Origin: Bradyrhizobium sp. AUGA SZCCT0176
GTDB taxonomy: Bacteria; Pseudomonadota; Alphaproteobacteria; Rhizobiales; Xanthobacteraceae
Direction: 5' to 3'
Length of the DNA stretch: 64,000 bases
Assembly: GCF_018130145.1 (NCBI RefSeq)
Contig: NZ_JAFCMB010000001.1
Location: 124,001 to 188,000, forward strand
Position numbers and translations under genes: made by a program
Shown here: positions 9,320-17,154 of the stretch, one piece after another
How positions within the stretch are numbered: the first letter of the stretch is position 1
Layout: each line of letters begins with the position of its first letter
Notes under the pieces: model-generated
What the model was told of the DNA's origin: nothing
Databases searched by the model: none
The model's input: only the letters and a program-made list of their open reading frames with translations

Positions 9320-10546
9320 TCAATCCGTCATCGCCATCGCGCGCAGCGCCTGCCGCTCGCGCGCGGACAATTTTTCGGTTTCCGATTTCAACTGACCGCA
9401 GGCGGCGAGGATGTCGCGGCCGCGCGGCGTGCGCACCGGCGAGGAATAGCCGGCGTTGAAAATATACTCGGAGAATTTTTCGATCTGGTCCCAGTCCGAG
9501 CATTCATATTTGGTGCCCGGCCACGGGTTGAACGGAATGAGATTGATCTTGGCCGGAATGCCCTTGAGCATTTTCACCAGCAATTTCGCGTCATCCATGG
9601 AATCGTTGACGCCCTTGAGCATCACATATTCGAAGGTGATGCGGCGCGCGTTGGACGAGCCCGGATAATCGCGGCAGGCCTGCAGTAATTCGGCGATCGG
9701 GTATTTGCGGTTGAGCGGCACCAATTCGTTGCGCAATTCGTCGCGCACCGCATGCAGCGAGATCGCCAGCATGACACCCATCTCGTCGCCGGCGCGGACG
9801 ATGTTGGGCACCACGCCCGAGGTCGACAGCGTGATGCGGCGGCGCGAGATGCCGATGCCTTCATTGTCTGACACGATCAGCAGCGCATCGCGCACGGCGT
9901 CGAAATTGTACAAGGGCTCGCCCATGCCCATCATCACCACATTGGTGACGAGGCGGCTGCCGGTCGGGGTCTCGCGATCGGCCCAGTCGTTGAGGCGGTC
10001 GCGGGCCACCATGATCTGGCCGACGATCTCGCCCGCGGTGAGATTGCGCACCAGCCGCTGCGTGCCGGTGTGGCAGAACGAACAGGTCAGCGTGCAGCCG
10101 ACCTGCGAGGAAACGCACAACGTGCCGCGATCGGTCTCGGGGATATAGACGCACTCGACTTCATGTGCCTTCTCGAGGGCATTGCCGCTCGGCAGCCGCA
10201 GCAGCCATTTGCGGGTGCCGTCGTTGGAGACCTGCTCGGCGACCACTTCGGGACGATCGACGGTAAAATGCTGCACCAGCTGCGCGCGCATTTCCTTGGA
10301 GATGCTGGTCATCGCATCAAAGTCTTTGGCGCCGCGGACATACATCCAGTGCCAGAGCTGCTGGGTGCGCATCTTGCGCTGCGCGGGCAGAACGCCGATC
10401 TCGCCGAGCCGGTCGGCGATTTCCGCGCGCGAGAGGCCGATCAGCGATGGTTTGGCTGGCGGCACATAGGTTTCGAGCGGAATCTTCTCCAAAGGAGCAT
10501 TAGCCCCGGAAGTAGCCGCGGTCGCGCTGGTCATGGTGTCGGTCAT
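9320..10546 (-). CDS. rlmN: dual-specificity 23S rRNA A2503 / tRNA A37 C2-methyltransferase
   Basis: A 408-residue radical-SAM enzyme that methylates C2 of adenosine 2503 in 23S rRNA, and of A37 in some tRNAs. The radical-SAM cluster motif CSFCHTG lies in [17 protein letters not shown], with the family [12 protein letters not shown] motif and [10 protein letters not shown] downstream. The second catalytic cysteine is in the C-terminal [12 protein letters not shown]. The N terminus (about 40 residues before the RlmN start SRAEIADRL) is a disordered extension usual in this group. It is a minus-strand gene downstream of the IalB-like gene, with about 70 bp between them. Confidence 0.95.
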   Translation of the reverse strand: MTDTMTSATAATSGANAPLEKIPLETYVPPAKPSLIGLSRAEIADRLGEIGVLPAQRKMRTQQLWHWMYVRGAKDFDAMTSISKEMRAQLVQHFTVDRPEVVAEQVSNDGTRKWLLRLPSGNALEKAHEVECVYIPETDRGTLCVSSQVGCTLTCSFCHTGTQRLVRNLTAGEIVGQIMVARDRLNDWADRETPTGSRLVTNVVMMGMGEPLYNFDAVRDALLIVSDNEGIGISRRRITLSTSGVVPNIVRAGDEMGVMLAISLHAVRDELRNELVPLNRKYPIAELLQACRDYPGSSNARRITFEYVMLKGVNDSMDDAKLLVKMLKGIPAKINLIPFNPWPGTKYECSDWDQIEKFSEYIFNAGYSSPVRTPRGRDILAACGQLKSETEKLSARERQALRAMAMTD

Positions 10547-10618
10547 GAGCCATCAAATAGGCCTTCCAGCGTCCGCTGGAAAGCCACGAAATGCGTTAGT
10601 TTCGGGCTAAAAGCTAGG

Positions 10619-11263
10619 TTAACGCCGGCAATCCTGCGCCAATTTGTCGAGCGCCTGCGACAGCCCCTTCAGCGAGAAGGTGTCGGTGGTCTCGGTGCCC
10701 TTGGCCGAGACACCCTTGACGGTGACGTCGGCGGCCTTGCGCATGGCATCGACCATCCGCTCTTCCTCGGCGGCGTTCTTGATCCAGAGGCCGTCGCCCT
10801 GCGTGTACATCGCATACGACGCGCCGCCGACCTCGAGCGAGGATTCCGAGCCCGGCTTCAGCGCGTAGCCGATCATGACCGAGACTTCGTTGATGACTTT
10901 TTCCGCCGGGCGCGTCGAGACGAAGGCATAGGCCGGATCGCGCGGACGGTTAGGCGGATTGGTCTTCGAAGAGGATGGCTTGGCCAGCGCAAAGCACACC
11001 TTCTTGCCGTTCGGCGTCGCGGTGTAGGCGCCCCAGGTTCCGAACTGGCCGATCAGGGTCGGCTCCGCGCCACCGGCCGCGGCGGCTGCCGCCGACTCAG
11101 GCTTGGCGGCAGACTTAGCAGCGGCCGCGGGCTTTTCCGATGCCGCGGGCTTGGCAGCGTCTTTGGCGCCCTTCGGCGCAGCACTCTGCGCTTGCGCAAG
11201 GCTGGAAGCCCCGCACAGCAACGCACTCAGAACAAGGGATGTCAGTATCTGCCGCACGGACAA
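10619..11263 (-). CDS. invasion-associated locus B (IalB)-like periplasmic protein
   Basis: A 214-residue secreted protein. Residues 1-25 are a signal peptide ending SSLAQAQ. Residues about 26-68 are an Ala/Lys/Pro/Glu linker. The remainder matches the IalB family (FGTWGAYTATPNGKKVCFALAKP, then YAFVSTRPAEKVINEVSVMIGY). The family is named after a Bartonella protein linked to erythrocyte entry. In free-living and plant-associated alphaproteobacteria the role is unclear. The Ala/Lys linker may cross the peptidoglycan (inference). Two cysteines (residues about 95 and 211) could form a disulfide. Confidence 0.85.
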   Translation of the reverse strand: MSVRQILTSLVLSALLCGASSLAQAQSAAPKGAKDAAKPAASEKPAAAAKSAAKPESAAAAAAGGAEPTLIGQFGTWGAYTATPNGKKVCFALAKPSSSKTNPPNRPRDPAYAFVSTRPAEKVINEVSVMIGYALKPGSESSLEVGGASYAMYTQGDGLWIKNAAEEERMVDAMRKAADVTVKGVSAKGTETTDTFSLKGLSQALDKLAQDCRR

Positions 11264-11419
11264 CTGGTTCCCTCATCATTGTGACTGGAAGATGGCCCGG
11301 CGACGGGTCGGGCCGTCAACCATGGATAACCGGGAAATGCCTTTTTGGGAAGGCACTTACGAGCTGTCCAGCCGCTGTATCCACGGTCATGTTGGAGGTA
11401 TCGCGCGCCTCTTGCGGAG

Positions 11420-12259
11420 TTAGCCTTTGGTACGGCCATCGCGCTGCTTCTGCCACTGCGCGTCGGTCCATTGCAGCAGGTCTTCGGCGCCGGAACTACG
11501 CAAATGCGAGCCGCCATCCTGCACCACCATCTCGCCATTGATGTAGCCGGCATGGTCGGAAATCAGGAAGCTCGCCAAATTGGCGAGCTCGCCATGCTCG
11601 CCGGCGCGGCCGAGCGGATTGCGGTGCGCCCAGCTCTCGTCGCGGCCCTCGGGGCGAAGCTGGCTAGAGGCGCCCGGCGTCGGAAACGCACCGGGCGCGA
11701 TCGCGACCGTGCGAACGCCCTTCGGCCCCCACTCCACCGCCAGACTCTTCGTCATCGCCAGTATGGCGGACTTCGCCATCGCCGATGGCACCGTGAAGGC
11801 GCGGCCGGTGATGGTCGAGGTCGAGAGGATGCTCAGGACCACGCCTCTATGACCGCCCTCGATCCAGCGCTTGCCGGCCGCGAGCGTGCAATACATCGTG
11901 CCGTGCAGCGTCGGCCCCAGGATCGCGTCTGCCGCGCGGAACGACAGATGTTCGGTCTGCGCGAGAAAGGTCGCGGCAGCATTGTTGACCAGCACGTCGA
12001 TCGGCGCCTCGCGCCAGACCTGATCCATCATCGCATCGACCGCCGCGCCGTCGCGGATATCACAGCGCGCCACGGAAACCTTGCCGCCGAATTCACTGCG
12101 CATCTGGGTTGCCGTGGCCTCCAGCAATATGAGCCGGCGGCCACAGATGATGAGTTCCGCCCCGAGCTCGATAAAGCGCCGCCCCATCGCGGCGCCAAGC
12201 CCGGAGCCGCCACCGGTGACCAGAATGCGCTTTCCCGCCAGCAGGCCTTTTTCAAACAT
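11420..12259 (-). CDS. SDR-family oxidoreductase, 2,4-dienoyl-CoA reductase-like
   Basis: A 279-residue Rossmann dehydrogenase with the cofactor loop TGGGSGLGAAMGRR and the NNAAATF strand. The usual YxxxK catalytic pair is SxxxK here (VPSAMAKSA), matching the pattern of 2,4-dienoyl-CoA reductases (VPSASAK in the mammalian mitochondrial enzyme) as I recall it. That makes a role in degrading polyunsaturated acyl-CoA the best guess. The start at 12259 is set by GGAGTG about 5 nt upstream. A longer reading would only translate the family B repeat at 12282-12366. It is divergent from the quinone-oxidoreductase-like gene. Confidence 0.85.
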   Translation of the reverse strand: MFEKGLLAGKRILVTGGGSGLGAAMGRRFIELGAELIICGRRLILLEATATQMRSEFGGKVSVARCDIRDGAAVDAMMDQVWREAPIDVLVNNAAATFLAQTEHLSFRAADAILGPTLHGTMYCTLAAGKRWIEGGHRGVVLSILSTSTITGRAFTVPSAMAKSAILAMTKSLAVEWGPKGVRTVAIAPGAFPTPGASSQLRPEGRDESWAHRNPLGRAGEHGELANLASFLISDHAGYINGEMVVQDGGSHLRSSGAEDLLQWTDAQWQKQRDGRTKG

Positions 12260-12281
12260 TGTTTCACTCCCTATCCCCTCA

Positions 12282-12366
12282 TCATTGCGAGGAGCAAAGC
12301 GACGAAGCAATCCATTCTTTCTTTTTTTGCGGAGCGATGGATTGCTTCGCTTCGCTCGCAATGACG
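12282..12366. repeat. intergenic palindromic repeat, family B (copy 1)
   Basis: An inverted repeat with arms ATTGCGAGGAGCAAAGCGAC and its partner near GCTTCGCTCGCAATGACGG, around AAGCAATCCAT. It lies in the divergent promoter region between the SDR and quinone-oxidoreductase genes. Copies 2 and 3 are at 27342-27424 and 35060-35173. Confidence 0.85.
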
Positions 12367-12473
12367 GCAGATAGCTATGCGCGTCCTAAGCACCGAATCG
12401 GATTGTAGCCCGGCGTCAAATCCGGCAAGAAGCATTCAGCCTTTCCTTGTGCGTCCTAACATCAGGTGTGTCC

Positions 12474-13448
12474 ATGAAAGCCATTCTCTGCTCGCAATAT
12501 TGCCAGCCCGACGACCTCGTGCTGGCCGATGTGCCCGATCCCGTCGCCGGACCGGGCGAGGCTGTGATCGCGATCAAATCCGCGGCGCTGAATTTCTTCG
12601 ACATCCTGATGATCCAGGGCAAGTACCAGATCAAGCCGCCGTTCCCGTTCTCGCCGGCCGCCGAAGTCGCGGGCGTGATCGAAAGCGTAGGCAGTGGCGT
12701 CACCGACCTGAAGGTCGGCGACCGCGTGGCAGCCTCCTGCGGCCATAATGGCGCGCGCGAAAAGATCGCGCTGCCGGCCAACTCGATCGTGAAGATTCCC
12801 GACAATCTGGACTTCGATCGCGCCGCCGGAATTTTTATTATCTACGGCACTGCGCTGCATGCGCTGGAAGATCGCGCCAGCCTCAAGCCCGGCGAAACCA
12901 TGGCCGTGCTCGGCGCCGCCGGCGGCACTGGCCTCGCCGCCTGCGAGCTCGGCAAGCTGATGGGCCTGAAGGTGATCGCCTGCGCCTCCTCGGATGAAAA
13001 ACTCGAATTTGCGAAAGCGCACGGCGCCGAGCTTGGCCTGAACTACAGCAAGGAAGATCTCAAGGAGGGCTTGCGGCGCCTCACCGGCGGCAAGGGCGTC
13101 GACATCATCTTCGATCCGGTCGGCGGCACCTACGCCGAGGCCTCGCTGCGCTCGATCGCCTGGGAAGGCCGCTTCCTGGTGATCGGATTCGCCGCCGGCG
13201 ACATTCCGAAAATGCCGCTCAATCTGGCGCTGCTCAAGGGCTGCGATATCCGCGGCGTGTTCTGGGGCGCCTGGGCCCGGCTCAACCCGGAGAAGAACCG
13301 CGCCAATCTGGAGAAGCTCGTGAAGTGGACCGCGGAAGGCAAGATCTCCTCGCATGTCGACCGCACCTTCCCGCTGGCGCAAACCGCCGAAGCGCTGAAA
13401 GTGCTCGCCGGCCGCAAGGCGATGGGCAAGGTGATTCTGCATCCGTGA
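12474..13448 (+). CDS. NADPH:quinone oxidoreductase family (zinc-independent MDR)
   Basis: A 324-residue medium-chain dehydrogenase/reductase. The N-terminal GroES-like domain holds ALNFFDILMIQGKYQIKPPFPF and the quinone-reductase signature VGDRVAASCG. The Rossmann domain has VLGAAGGTGLAACEL at about residues 143-157. Structural zinc cysteines are absent, as in the QOR branch. The ATG at 12474 (MKAILCSQ) is chosen over an earlier TTG-like start because all family members begin at this point. The likely reaction is NADPH-dependent reduction of a quinone, enone or acyl-CoA. It is divergent from an acyl-CoA-type SDR, which fits lipid metabolism. Confidence 0.87.
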   Translation: MKAILCSQYCQPDDLVLADVPDPVAGPGEAVIAIKSAALNFFDILMIQGKYQIKPPFPFSPAAEVAGVIESVGSGVTDLKVGDRVAASCGHNGAREKIALPANSIVKIPDNLDFDRAAGIFIIYGTALHALEDRASLKPGETMAVLGAAGGTGLAACELGKLMGLKVIACASSDEKLEFAKAHGAELGLNYSKEDLKEGLRRLTGGKGVDIIFDPVGGTYAEASLRSIAWEGRFLVIGFAAGDIPKMPLNLALLKGCDIRGVFWGAWARLNPEKNRANLEKLVKWTAEGKISSHVDRTFPLAQTAEALKVLAGRKAMGKVILHP

Positions 13449-13829
13449 TGATGCGCGACAGCGGTCGCGCTTCATTCAACGTCACTTCTGTTTTTAACGA
13501 TCATCGTTCGGCAAAACATCGAACGGGCCGCGCGCAACGTGGCCCGTTTTGGCAATGGCGCGCCTGCGCCTTGCTCGGCGCGCGATGCTGAAAATGCCTT
13601 CATCCAAGGCGATTGCGCGCTAACGATATACAATCTTAAATCTCTGGATTGCGTCAGCTCGCCGCAATCAGAACAAAATGTCTCCCGATTCGAGCGGGCA
13701 TGCGTCGTTTTTTCAACCCATTCGGCATGCGAATAGACCGCCCAGTAAACGGGTTTCCGGACACCGATAACAACAAGAAAAAGATGCCGGCCTCCCGTTG
13801 TTGCGTTTTGGTAGCGGGGAAGCATCGCC
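13449..13829. other. 380-bp intergenic region without a supported gene
   Basis: Apart from the stem-loop at 13522-13550 I see no gene. The part around 13620-13700 is noticeably richer in A and T than its surroundings and probably holds the promoter of the next gene. Reading frames here have no ribosome site and no recognisable composition. Confidence 0.5.
13522..13550 (+). terminator. probable intrinsic terminator
   Basis: An 8-bp stem, AACGGGCC with GGCCCGTT, separated by an 11-nt loop and followed by TT. It lies about 75 bp after the quinone-oxidoreductase stop. The T tract is short, so efficiency is uncertain. Confidence 0.45.
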
Positions 13830-14783
13830 ATGGTGGAGAGTACAAGGCAGGTTCAATCAGGAGATCCGTTCGCAAGATTAGGCGAAGCGATCGGTGATCC
13901 CGGATTGTATGAGACGCATCAATTTCTGCGGTCAGAAGCACGCAAGCCCGACCCGCTGGTCCAGAAAGATCATCTGGCAGACGACCCGGTGCCGCTTTTT
14001 CTCGCCAGCCAGCAGGATGCGCGCCACCGACAGGATGAGCGCTATCAACCGGAAGAGCGCTATCAGGATCTGCCCTTCTATCAAGAACCGCCCGAATACT
14101 CCTTCGCAGGCGGCAAGAAACGACGAGCGCGCGCATCGCGCATCGTGACCGGTGCGCTTGCGTTGTCCATCGTGGCTGCCGTTCTCGCGCTGCTTTCCTT
14201 CGATTCGACACGCGCCGTCATCGTCAACGCCAAGGCTTCGTTGGCCAGCGCAGCGCCCGCCCCGTCAGGCGCCGCACAACAGGACGCCGCGCCGCCGACA
14301 CCGCGCGTCGCGGCCCAGCCTGCGAATCCCGAGGCACCGCCGGCAACGCCGGATGCGGCGACCGCACAGCGTGTCCCGCTCGTTGCACTGGCATCCGCTT
14401 CACCGTCACGCGACGAAATCACCGCGGCCTACCAGAGCGCCATCAAGACCAAGGTTGTGGCGATCGAACCGGCGGCCCCCGAACCTGCACCAGCGGCACG
14501 GCGCATCGATTCGGATGAACTGGCTGTCCTGTTGAAGCGGGCGAAGGGCCTGCTCGCGATCGGCGATATCACCTCCGCCCGGTTGCTGCTCGAGCGTGCG
14601 GCGGACGCGCAGGAGGCCGACGCCGCGCTGATGCTGGCGGGGACCTATGATCCGCAGGTGCTGGGCAAGCAGGACATGCGCAGCATCACGCCCGATCCGG
14701 CGATGGCGCGGCTTTGGTACCAGAAGGCCGCCCAGCTCGGCTCCTCCGACGCCAAGCGGCGCCTCAGCCAGATTCAAAACTAG
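13830..14783 (+). CDS. single-pass membrane protein with C-terminal Sel1-like repeats
   Basis: A 317-residue protein of unknown role. Residues 1-100 are acidic and polar with repeated RYQ/ERYQ segments and look disordered. A basic stop-transfer (GGKKRRARASR) precedes one membrane helix at about 112-130. A Pro/Ala-rich stretch spans about 140-180. The last 95 residues read as helical Sel1/TPR-like repeats (LAVLLKRAKGLLAIGDITSA, ALMLAGTYDP, ARLWYQKAAQLGSSDAKRRL). The topology suggests a cytosolic N terminus and periplasmic repeats. The TAXI receptor follows 76 bp downstream on the same strand and may be co-transcribed. Confidence 0.78.
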   Translation: MVESTRQVQSGDPFARLGEAIGDPGLYETHQFLRSEARKPDPLVQKDHLADDPVPLFLASQQDARHRQDERYQPEERYQDLPFYQEPPEYSFAGGKKRRARASRIVTGALALSIVAAVLALLSFDSTRAVIVNAKASLASAAPAPSGAAQQDAAPPTPRVAAQPANPEAPPATPDAATAQRVPLVALASASPSRDEITAAYQSAIKTKVVAIEPAAPEPAPAARRIDSDELAVLLKRAKGLLAIGDITSARLLLERAADAQEADAALMLAGTYDPQVLGKQDMRSITPDPAMARLWYQKAAQLGSSDAKRRLSQIQN

Positions 14784-14859
14784 GCATCTTCAGAACCGGA
14801 TCACCGGCACGCATCGCTTACGACCGCGCATCACGCGACATCACGCAGGGGAACAACAA

Positions 14860-16047
14860 ATGCGACGACTGTTTGGAATGGCAGTATTTGCCATCATGAT
14901 GGCTTGCGGTCTGACGGCCGAGGCCCAAGCCCAGGCCCAGCAAACCGAATACGATCCGGCCAAGGTCAGCGAGAGTCTGAAGGCTATTTTCCAGTTCGGT
15001 TCTGTCGCCACCAAGCAGAGCCTGAACTCGAACACGGTGACGCTGATGTCGGGGACGATCGGTGGCACCTACGTGCAGTTCGGCGCCGACCTCGCTTCCG
15101 TGCTCGACGATGGCAACAAGTTGCGCGTACTGCCCATCGTCGGGCGCGGTTCCGTGCAGAGCGTGGCGGACATCCTGTTCCTGCAGGGTGTCGATCTCGG
15201 CATCGTCCGCTCCGACACGCTCGATTATCTCGAACGCAAGGGCTTTGCGAAGGATATCAAGAAGCAGTTCACCTACGTGACCAAGCTCTACAATGAAGAG
15301 ATGCACGTGATCGCGTCGAAATCGGTCCGCAGCCTAAGGGACCTCGAAGGCAAGACCGTCAGCGTCGACCTTCCCAATGGCGGCACGTTCGTGACTGCGC
15401 TGACCGTGTTCGAACGGCTTGGGATGAAGCCGAAGGTAGTCTATGTCGAGCAACGCATCGCGCTGGAGAAATTGAAGGCCGGCGAAATCGACGCCGTGAT
15501 CGTTTGCGGCGGCAAACCGTACAAGTCCGTCAGCACGTTCAAGGACGACCGCTTCCATCTGGTGACGGTGAATTACGAGAAGCCGCTGCAGAAGGACTAT
15601 CTGCCCGCCAGCCTGTCGTCGAAGGACTATCCCAACCTGATTTCGGGCGACGATCGCGTCGACACCATCGCGGTGCCGGCGGTGCTCGCGGCCTATAATT
15701 GGGCGCCGAACACCGAGCGCTATCGCAAGCTGTCGCAGTTCGTGGATGCGTTCTTCACCAAATTCCCGACCTTCCAGAATCCGCCCTTCCATCCGAAGTG
15801 GAGGGAAGTCTCGCTGTCGGCGCCACTGCCCGACTGGCAGCGGCTGCCGGTCGCCGAGCAATGGCTCAAGACCCACAACGTCGAAGCGGTCGCGCGTACC
15901 CGGTTCGATGAATTCCTGAAGCAGAGCCCGACTACCGCGGCGAACATCAAGACCGATGCCGACCGCGAGACGCTGTTCAAGCAGTTTCAGGCCTGGGAAA
16001 CCGAACGGAACGCGCGCGCGCAAGTTCGCCCCGGATCGCAGAAGTAG
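14860..16047 (+). CDS. TAXI-family TRAP-type periplasmic solute-binding protein
   Basis: A 395-residue exported receptor. Signal peptide residues 1-26 (MRRLFGMAVFAIMMACGLTA region). The ligand domain starts with TVTLMSGTIGGTYVQFGADL and contains RGSVQSVADILFLQGVDLGIV and FVTALTVFERLG, hallmarks of the NMT1/TAXI fold. The start at 14860 is set by the signal peptide and by AGGGGAACAACAA before the ATG. TAXI receptors normally work with a fused DctQM membrane subunit, but none is nearby. The C-terminal 100 residues extend beyond a minimal receptor. Ligand unknown. A second TAXI protein lies about 1.1 kb downstream. Confidence 0.87.
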   Translation: MRRLFGMAVFAIMMACGLTAEAQAQAQQTEYDPAKVSESLKAIFQFGSVATKQSLNSNTVTLMSGTIGGTYVQFGADLASVLDDGNKLRVLPIVGRGSVQSVADILFLQGVDLGIVRSDTLDYLERKGFAKDIKKQFTYVTKLYNEEMHVIASKSVRSLRDLEGKTVSVDLPNGGTFVTALTVFERLGMKPKVVYVEQRIALEKLKAGEIDAVIVCGGKPYKSVSTFKDDRFHLVTVNYEKPLQKDYLPASLSSKDYPNLISGDDRVDTIAVPAVLAAYNWAPNTERYRKLSQFVDAFFTKFPTFQNPPFHPKWREVSLSAPLPDWQRLPVAEQWLKTHNVEAVARTRFDEFLKQSPTTAANIKTDADRETLFKQFQAWETERNARAQVRPGSQK

Positions 16048-16109
16048 GAAACCTCAGACGTCATCGGGATCGCCGCAAGCGATGCCCGGTGGCGGACGTC
16101 GATGCGGGA

Positions 16110-16493
16110 CTATTCCGCGTCGTCCTTCCCGACGCCTCGCTTCAGCGCAGCGCGCGCGGCGTCGCGGTGCTCCGAAGTGATATAATTGGCAACCAGGCGG
16201 ATGGCGGTGGCCAGGACAGCGGCGTCGTCGGTGAAGCCGAGCACCGGCAGCACGTCGGAAACGAAATCGAACGGCAGAACGAAATAGGCGATGGCGCCGA
16301 GCAGCGCCGCCTGCACATGGCGCGGCGTCTGCTTGTCGAACGCGCAGTAATAGGCCGCGAGCAGGTCCTCGGCGAAGGGAAGCTTCGCCACCACCCGCTT
16401 CAGCTTGCTCCAGAAGCGCCGGCGCACGCTTTCGCGGTCCTGCGCCAGCCGATCGGCCGGTTCAAAACCCACGCTGTGTTCGGACGTTGCCAT
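16110..16493 (-). CDS. YkvA/DUF1232 family membrane protein
   Basis: A 127-residue protein with the DUF1232 core: FDKQTPRHVQAALLGAIAYFVLPFDFVSDVLPVLGFTDDAAVL, where the P-x-D-x-(I/V)-D/P motif lies between two hydrophobic helices. The N-terminal part is amphipathic and basic (RRFWSKLKRVVAKLP). Members are small integral or membrane-associated proteins of unknown role. It lies between the two TAXI genes but on the opposite strand, so it is not in their transcript. Confidence 0.88.
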   Translation of the reverse strand: MATSEHSVGFEPADRLAQDRESVRRRFWSKLKRVVAKLPFAEDLLAAYYCAFDKQTPRHVQAALLGAIAYFVLPFDFVSDVLPVLGFTDDAAVLATAIRLVANYITSEHRDAARAALKRGVGKDDAE

Positions 16494-16630
16494 GACGGCG
16501 CTCCCTCAAGACAGGCGCGGCGGATCGACGCGGCTGGCTGTCCAAGAATTGGGGATGTCCAGCCGCCGCCGCAAGATCGCTGCTGCAAGATCACTTCAAG
16601 GCCGGCGCTCAGGAGAAGCCGAAGACAGCT

Positions 16631-16936
16631 TCAGGAGACGCCGAGCTGTTTGGCGATGGCGTTCATGGCGGCCGCAAGCTCGATGTCCAGCTTGGTGACG
16701 CCATTGGCGTCATGGGTGGCCAGCACCACCTCGACCGTTTTGTAGACGTTGCGCCATTCCGGGTGATGGTCGTTCTTTTCGGCCACCAAAGCCGCGCGGG
16801 ACATGAACCCGAACGCCTCGTTGAAATCCTTAAAGGTAAAAGTTCGCGCGATCGCCTCGCGGCCGGGCGTCTCCGACCAGCCGGAAAGTTCCGCCAGCGC
16901 CGATTTCCGCGCTTCTGCCGACAGCCGTTCCGCCAT
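16631..16936 (-). CDS. phhB: 4a-hydroxytetrahydrobiopterin (pterin-4a-carbinolamine) dehydratase
   Basis: A 101-residue cytosolic enzyme that removes water from 4a-hydroxytetrahydropterin, recycling the cofactor of aromatic hydroxylases. The active-site signature [18 protein letters not shown] is complete, with both catalytic histidines, and the length is that of the family. No phenylalanine hydroxylase gene is in the window, so here it may serve folate or pterin recycling or repair. The gene begins 219 bp from the divergent membrane TAXI gene. Confidence 0.93.
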   Translation of the reverse strand: MAERLSAEARKSALAELSGWSETPGREAIARTFTFKDFNEAFGFMSRAALVAEKNDHHPEWRNVYKTVEVVLATHDANGVTKLDIELAAAMNAIAKQLGVS

Positions 16937-17154
16937 GCTCGCCTCCCGCGTTTGACACCAGCTTTACCCTAACACCGATGGGCCCCCGCGGGATCCCCGC
17001 CCAAATTAAGACGGAAAGGCGCGTCCAATGGCCGCTCGGGTGCCGGTAACCATGACGGAGATGTAACCACGGGCCGGCGAGGAATTTGCTAGAATGCCCG
17101 GTGTAAGCACGTTGGCAACCGAAGATCGAACCGCAAACGATTGTTCAGGAATTG

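Noticed and set aside
12260..12361. Upstream N-terminal extension of the SDR gene
   Set aside because: The extension is the translation of a family B repeat, and GGAGTG with an ATG at 12259 sets the real start.
13539..13736. A 65-codon frame after the quinone-oxidoreductase gene
   Set aside because: It contains the terminator hairpin region, has no ribosome site and no similarity that I can see.
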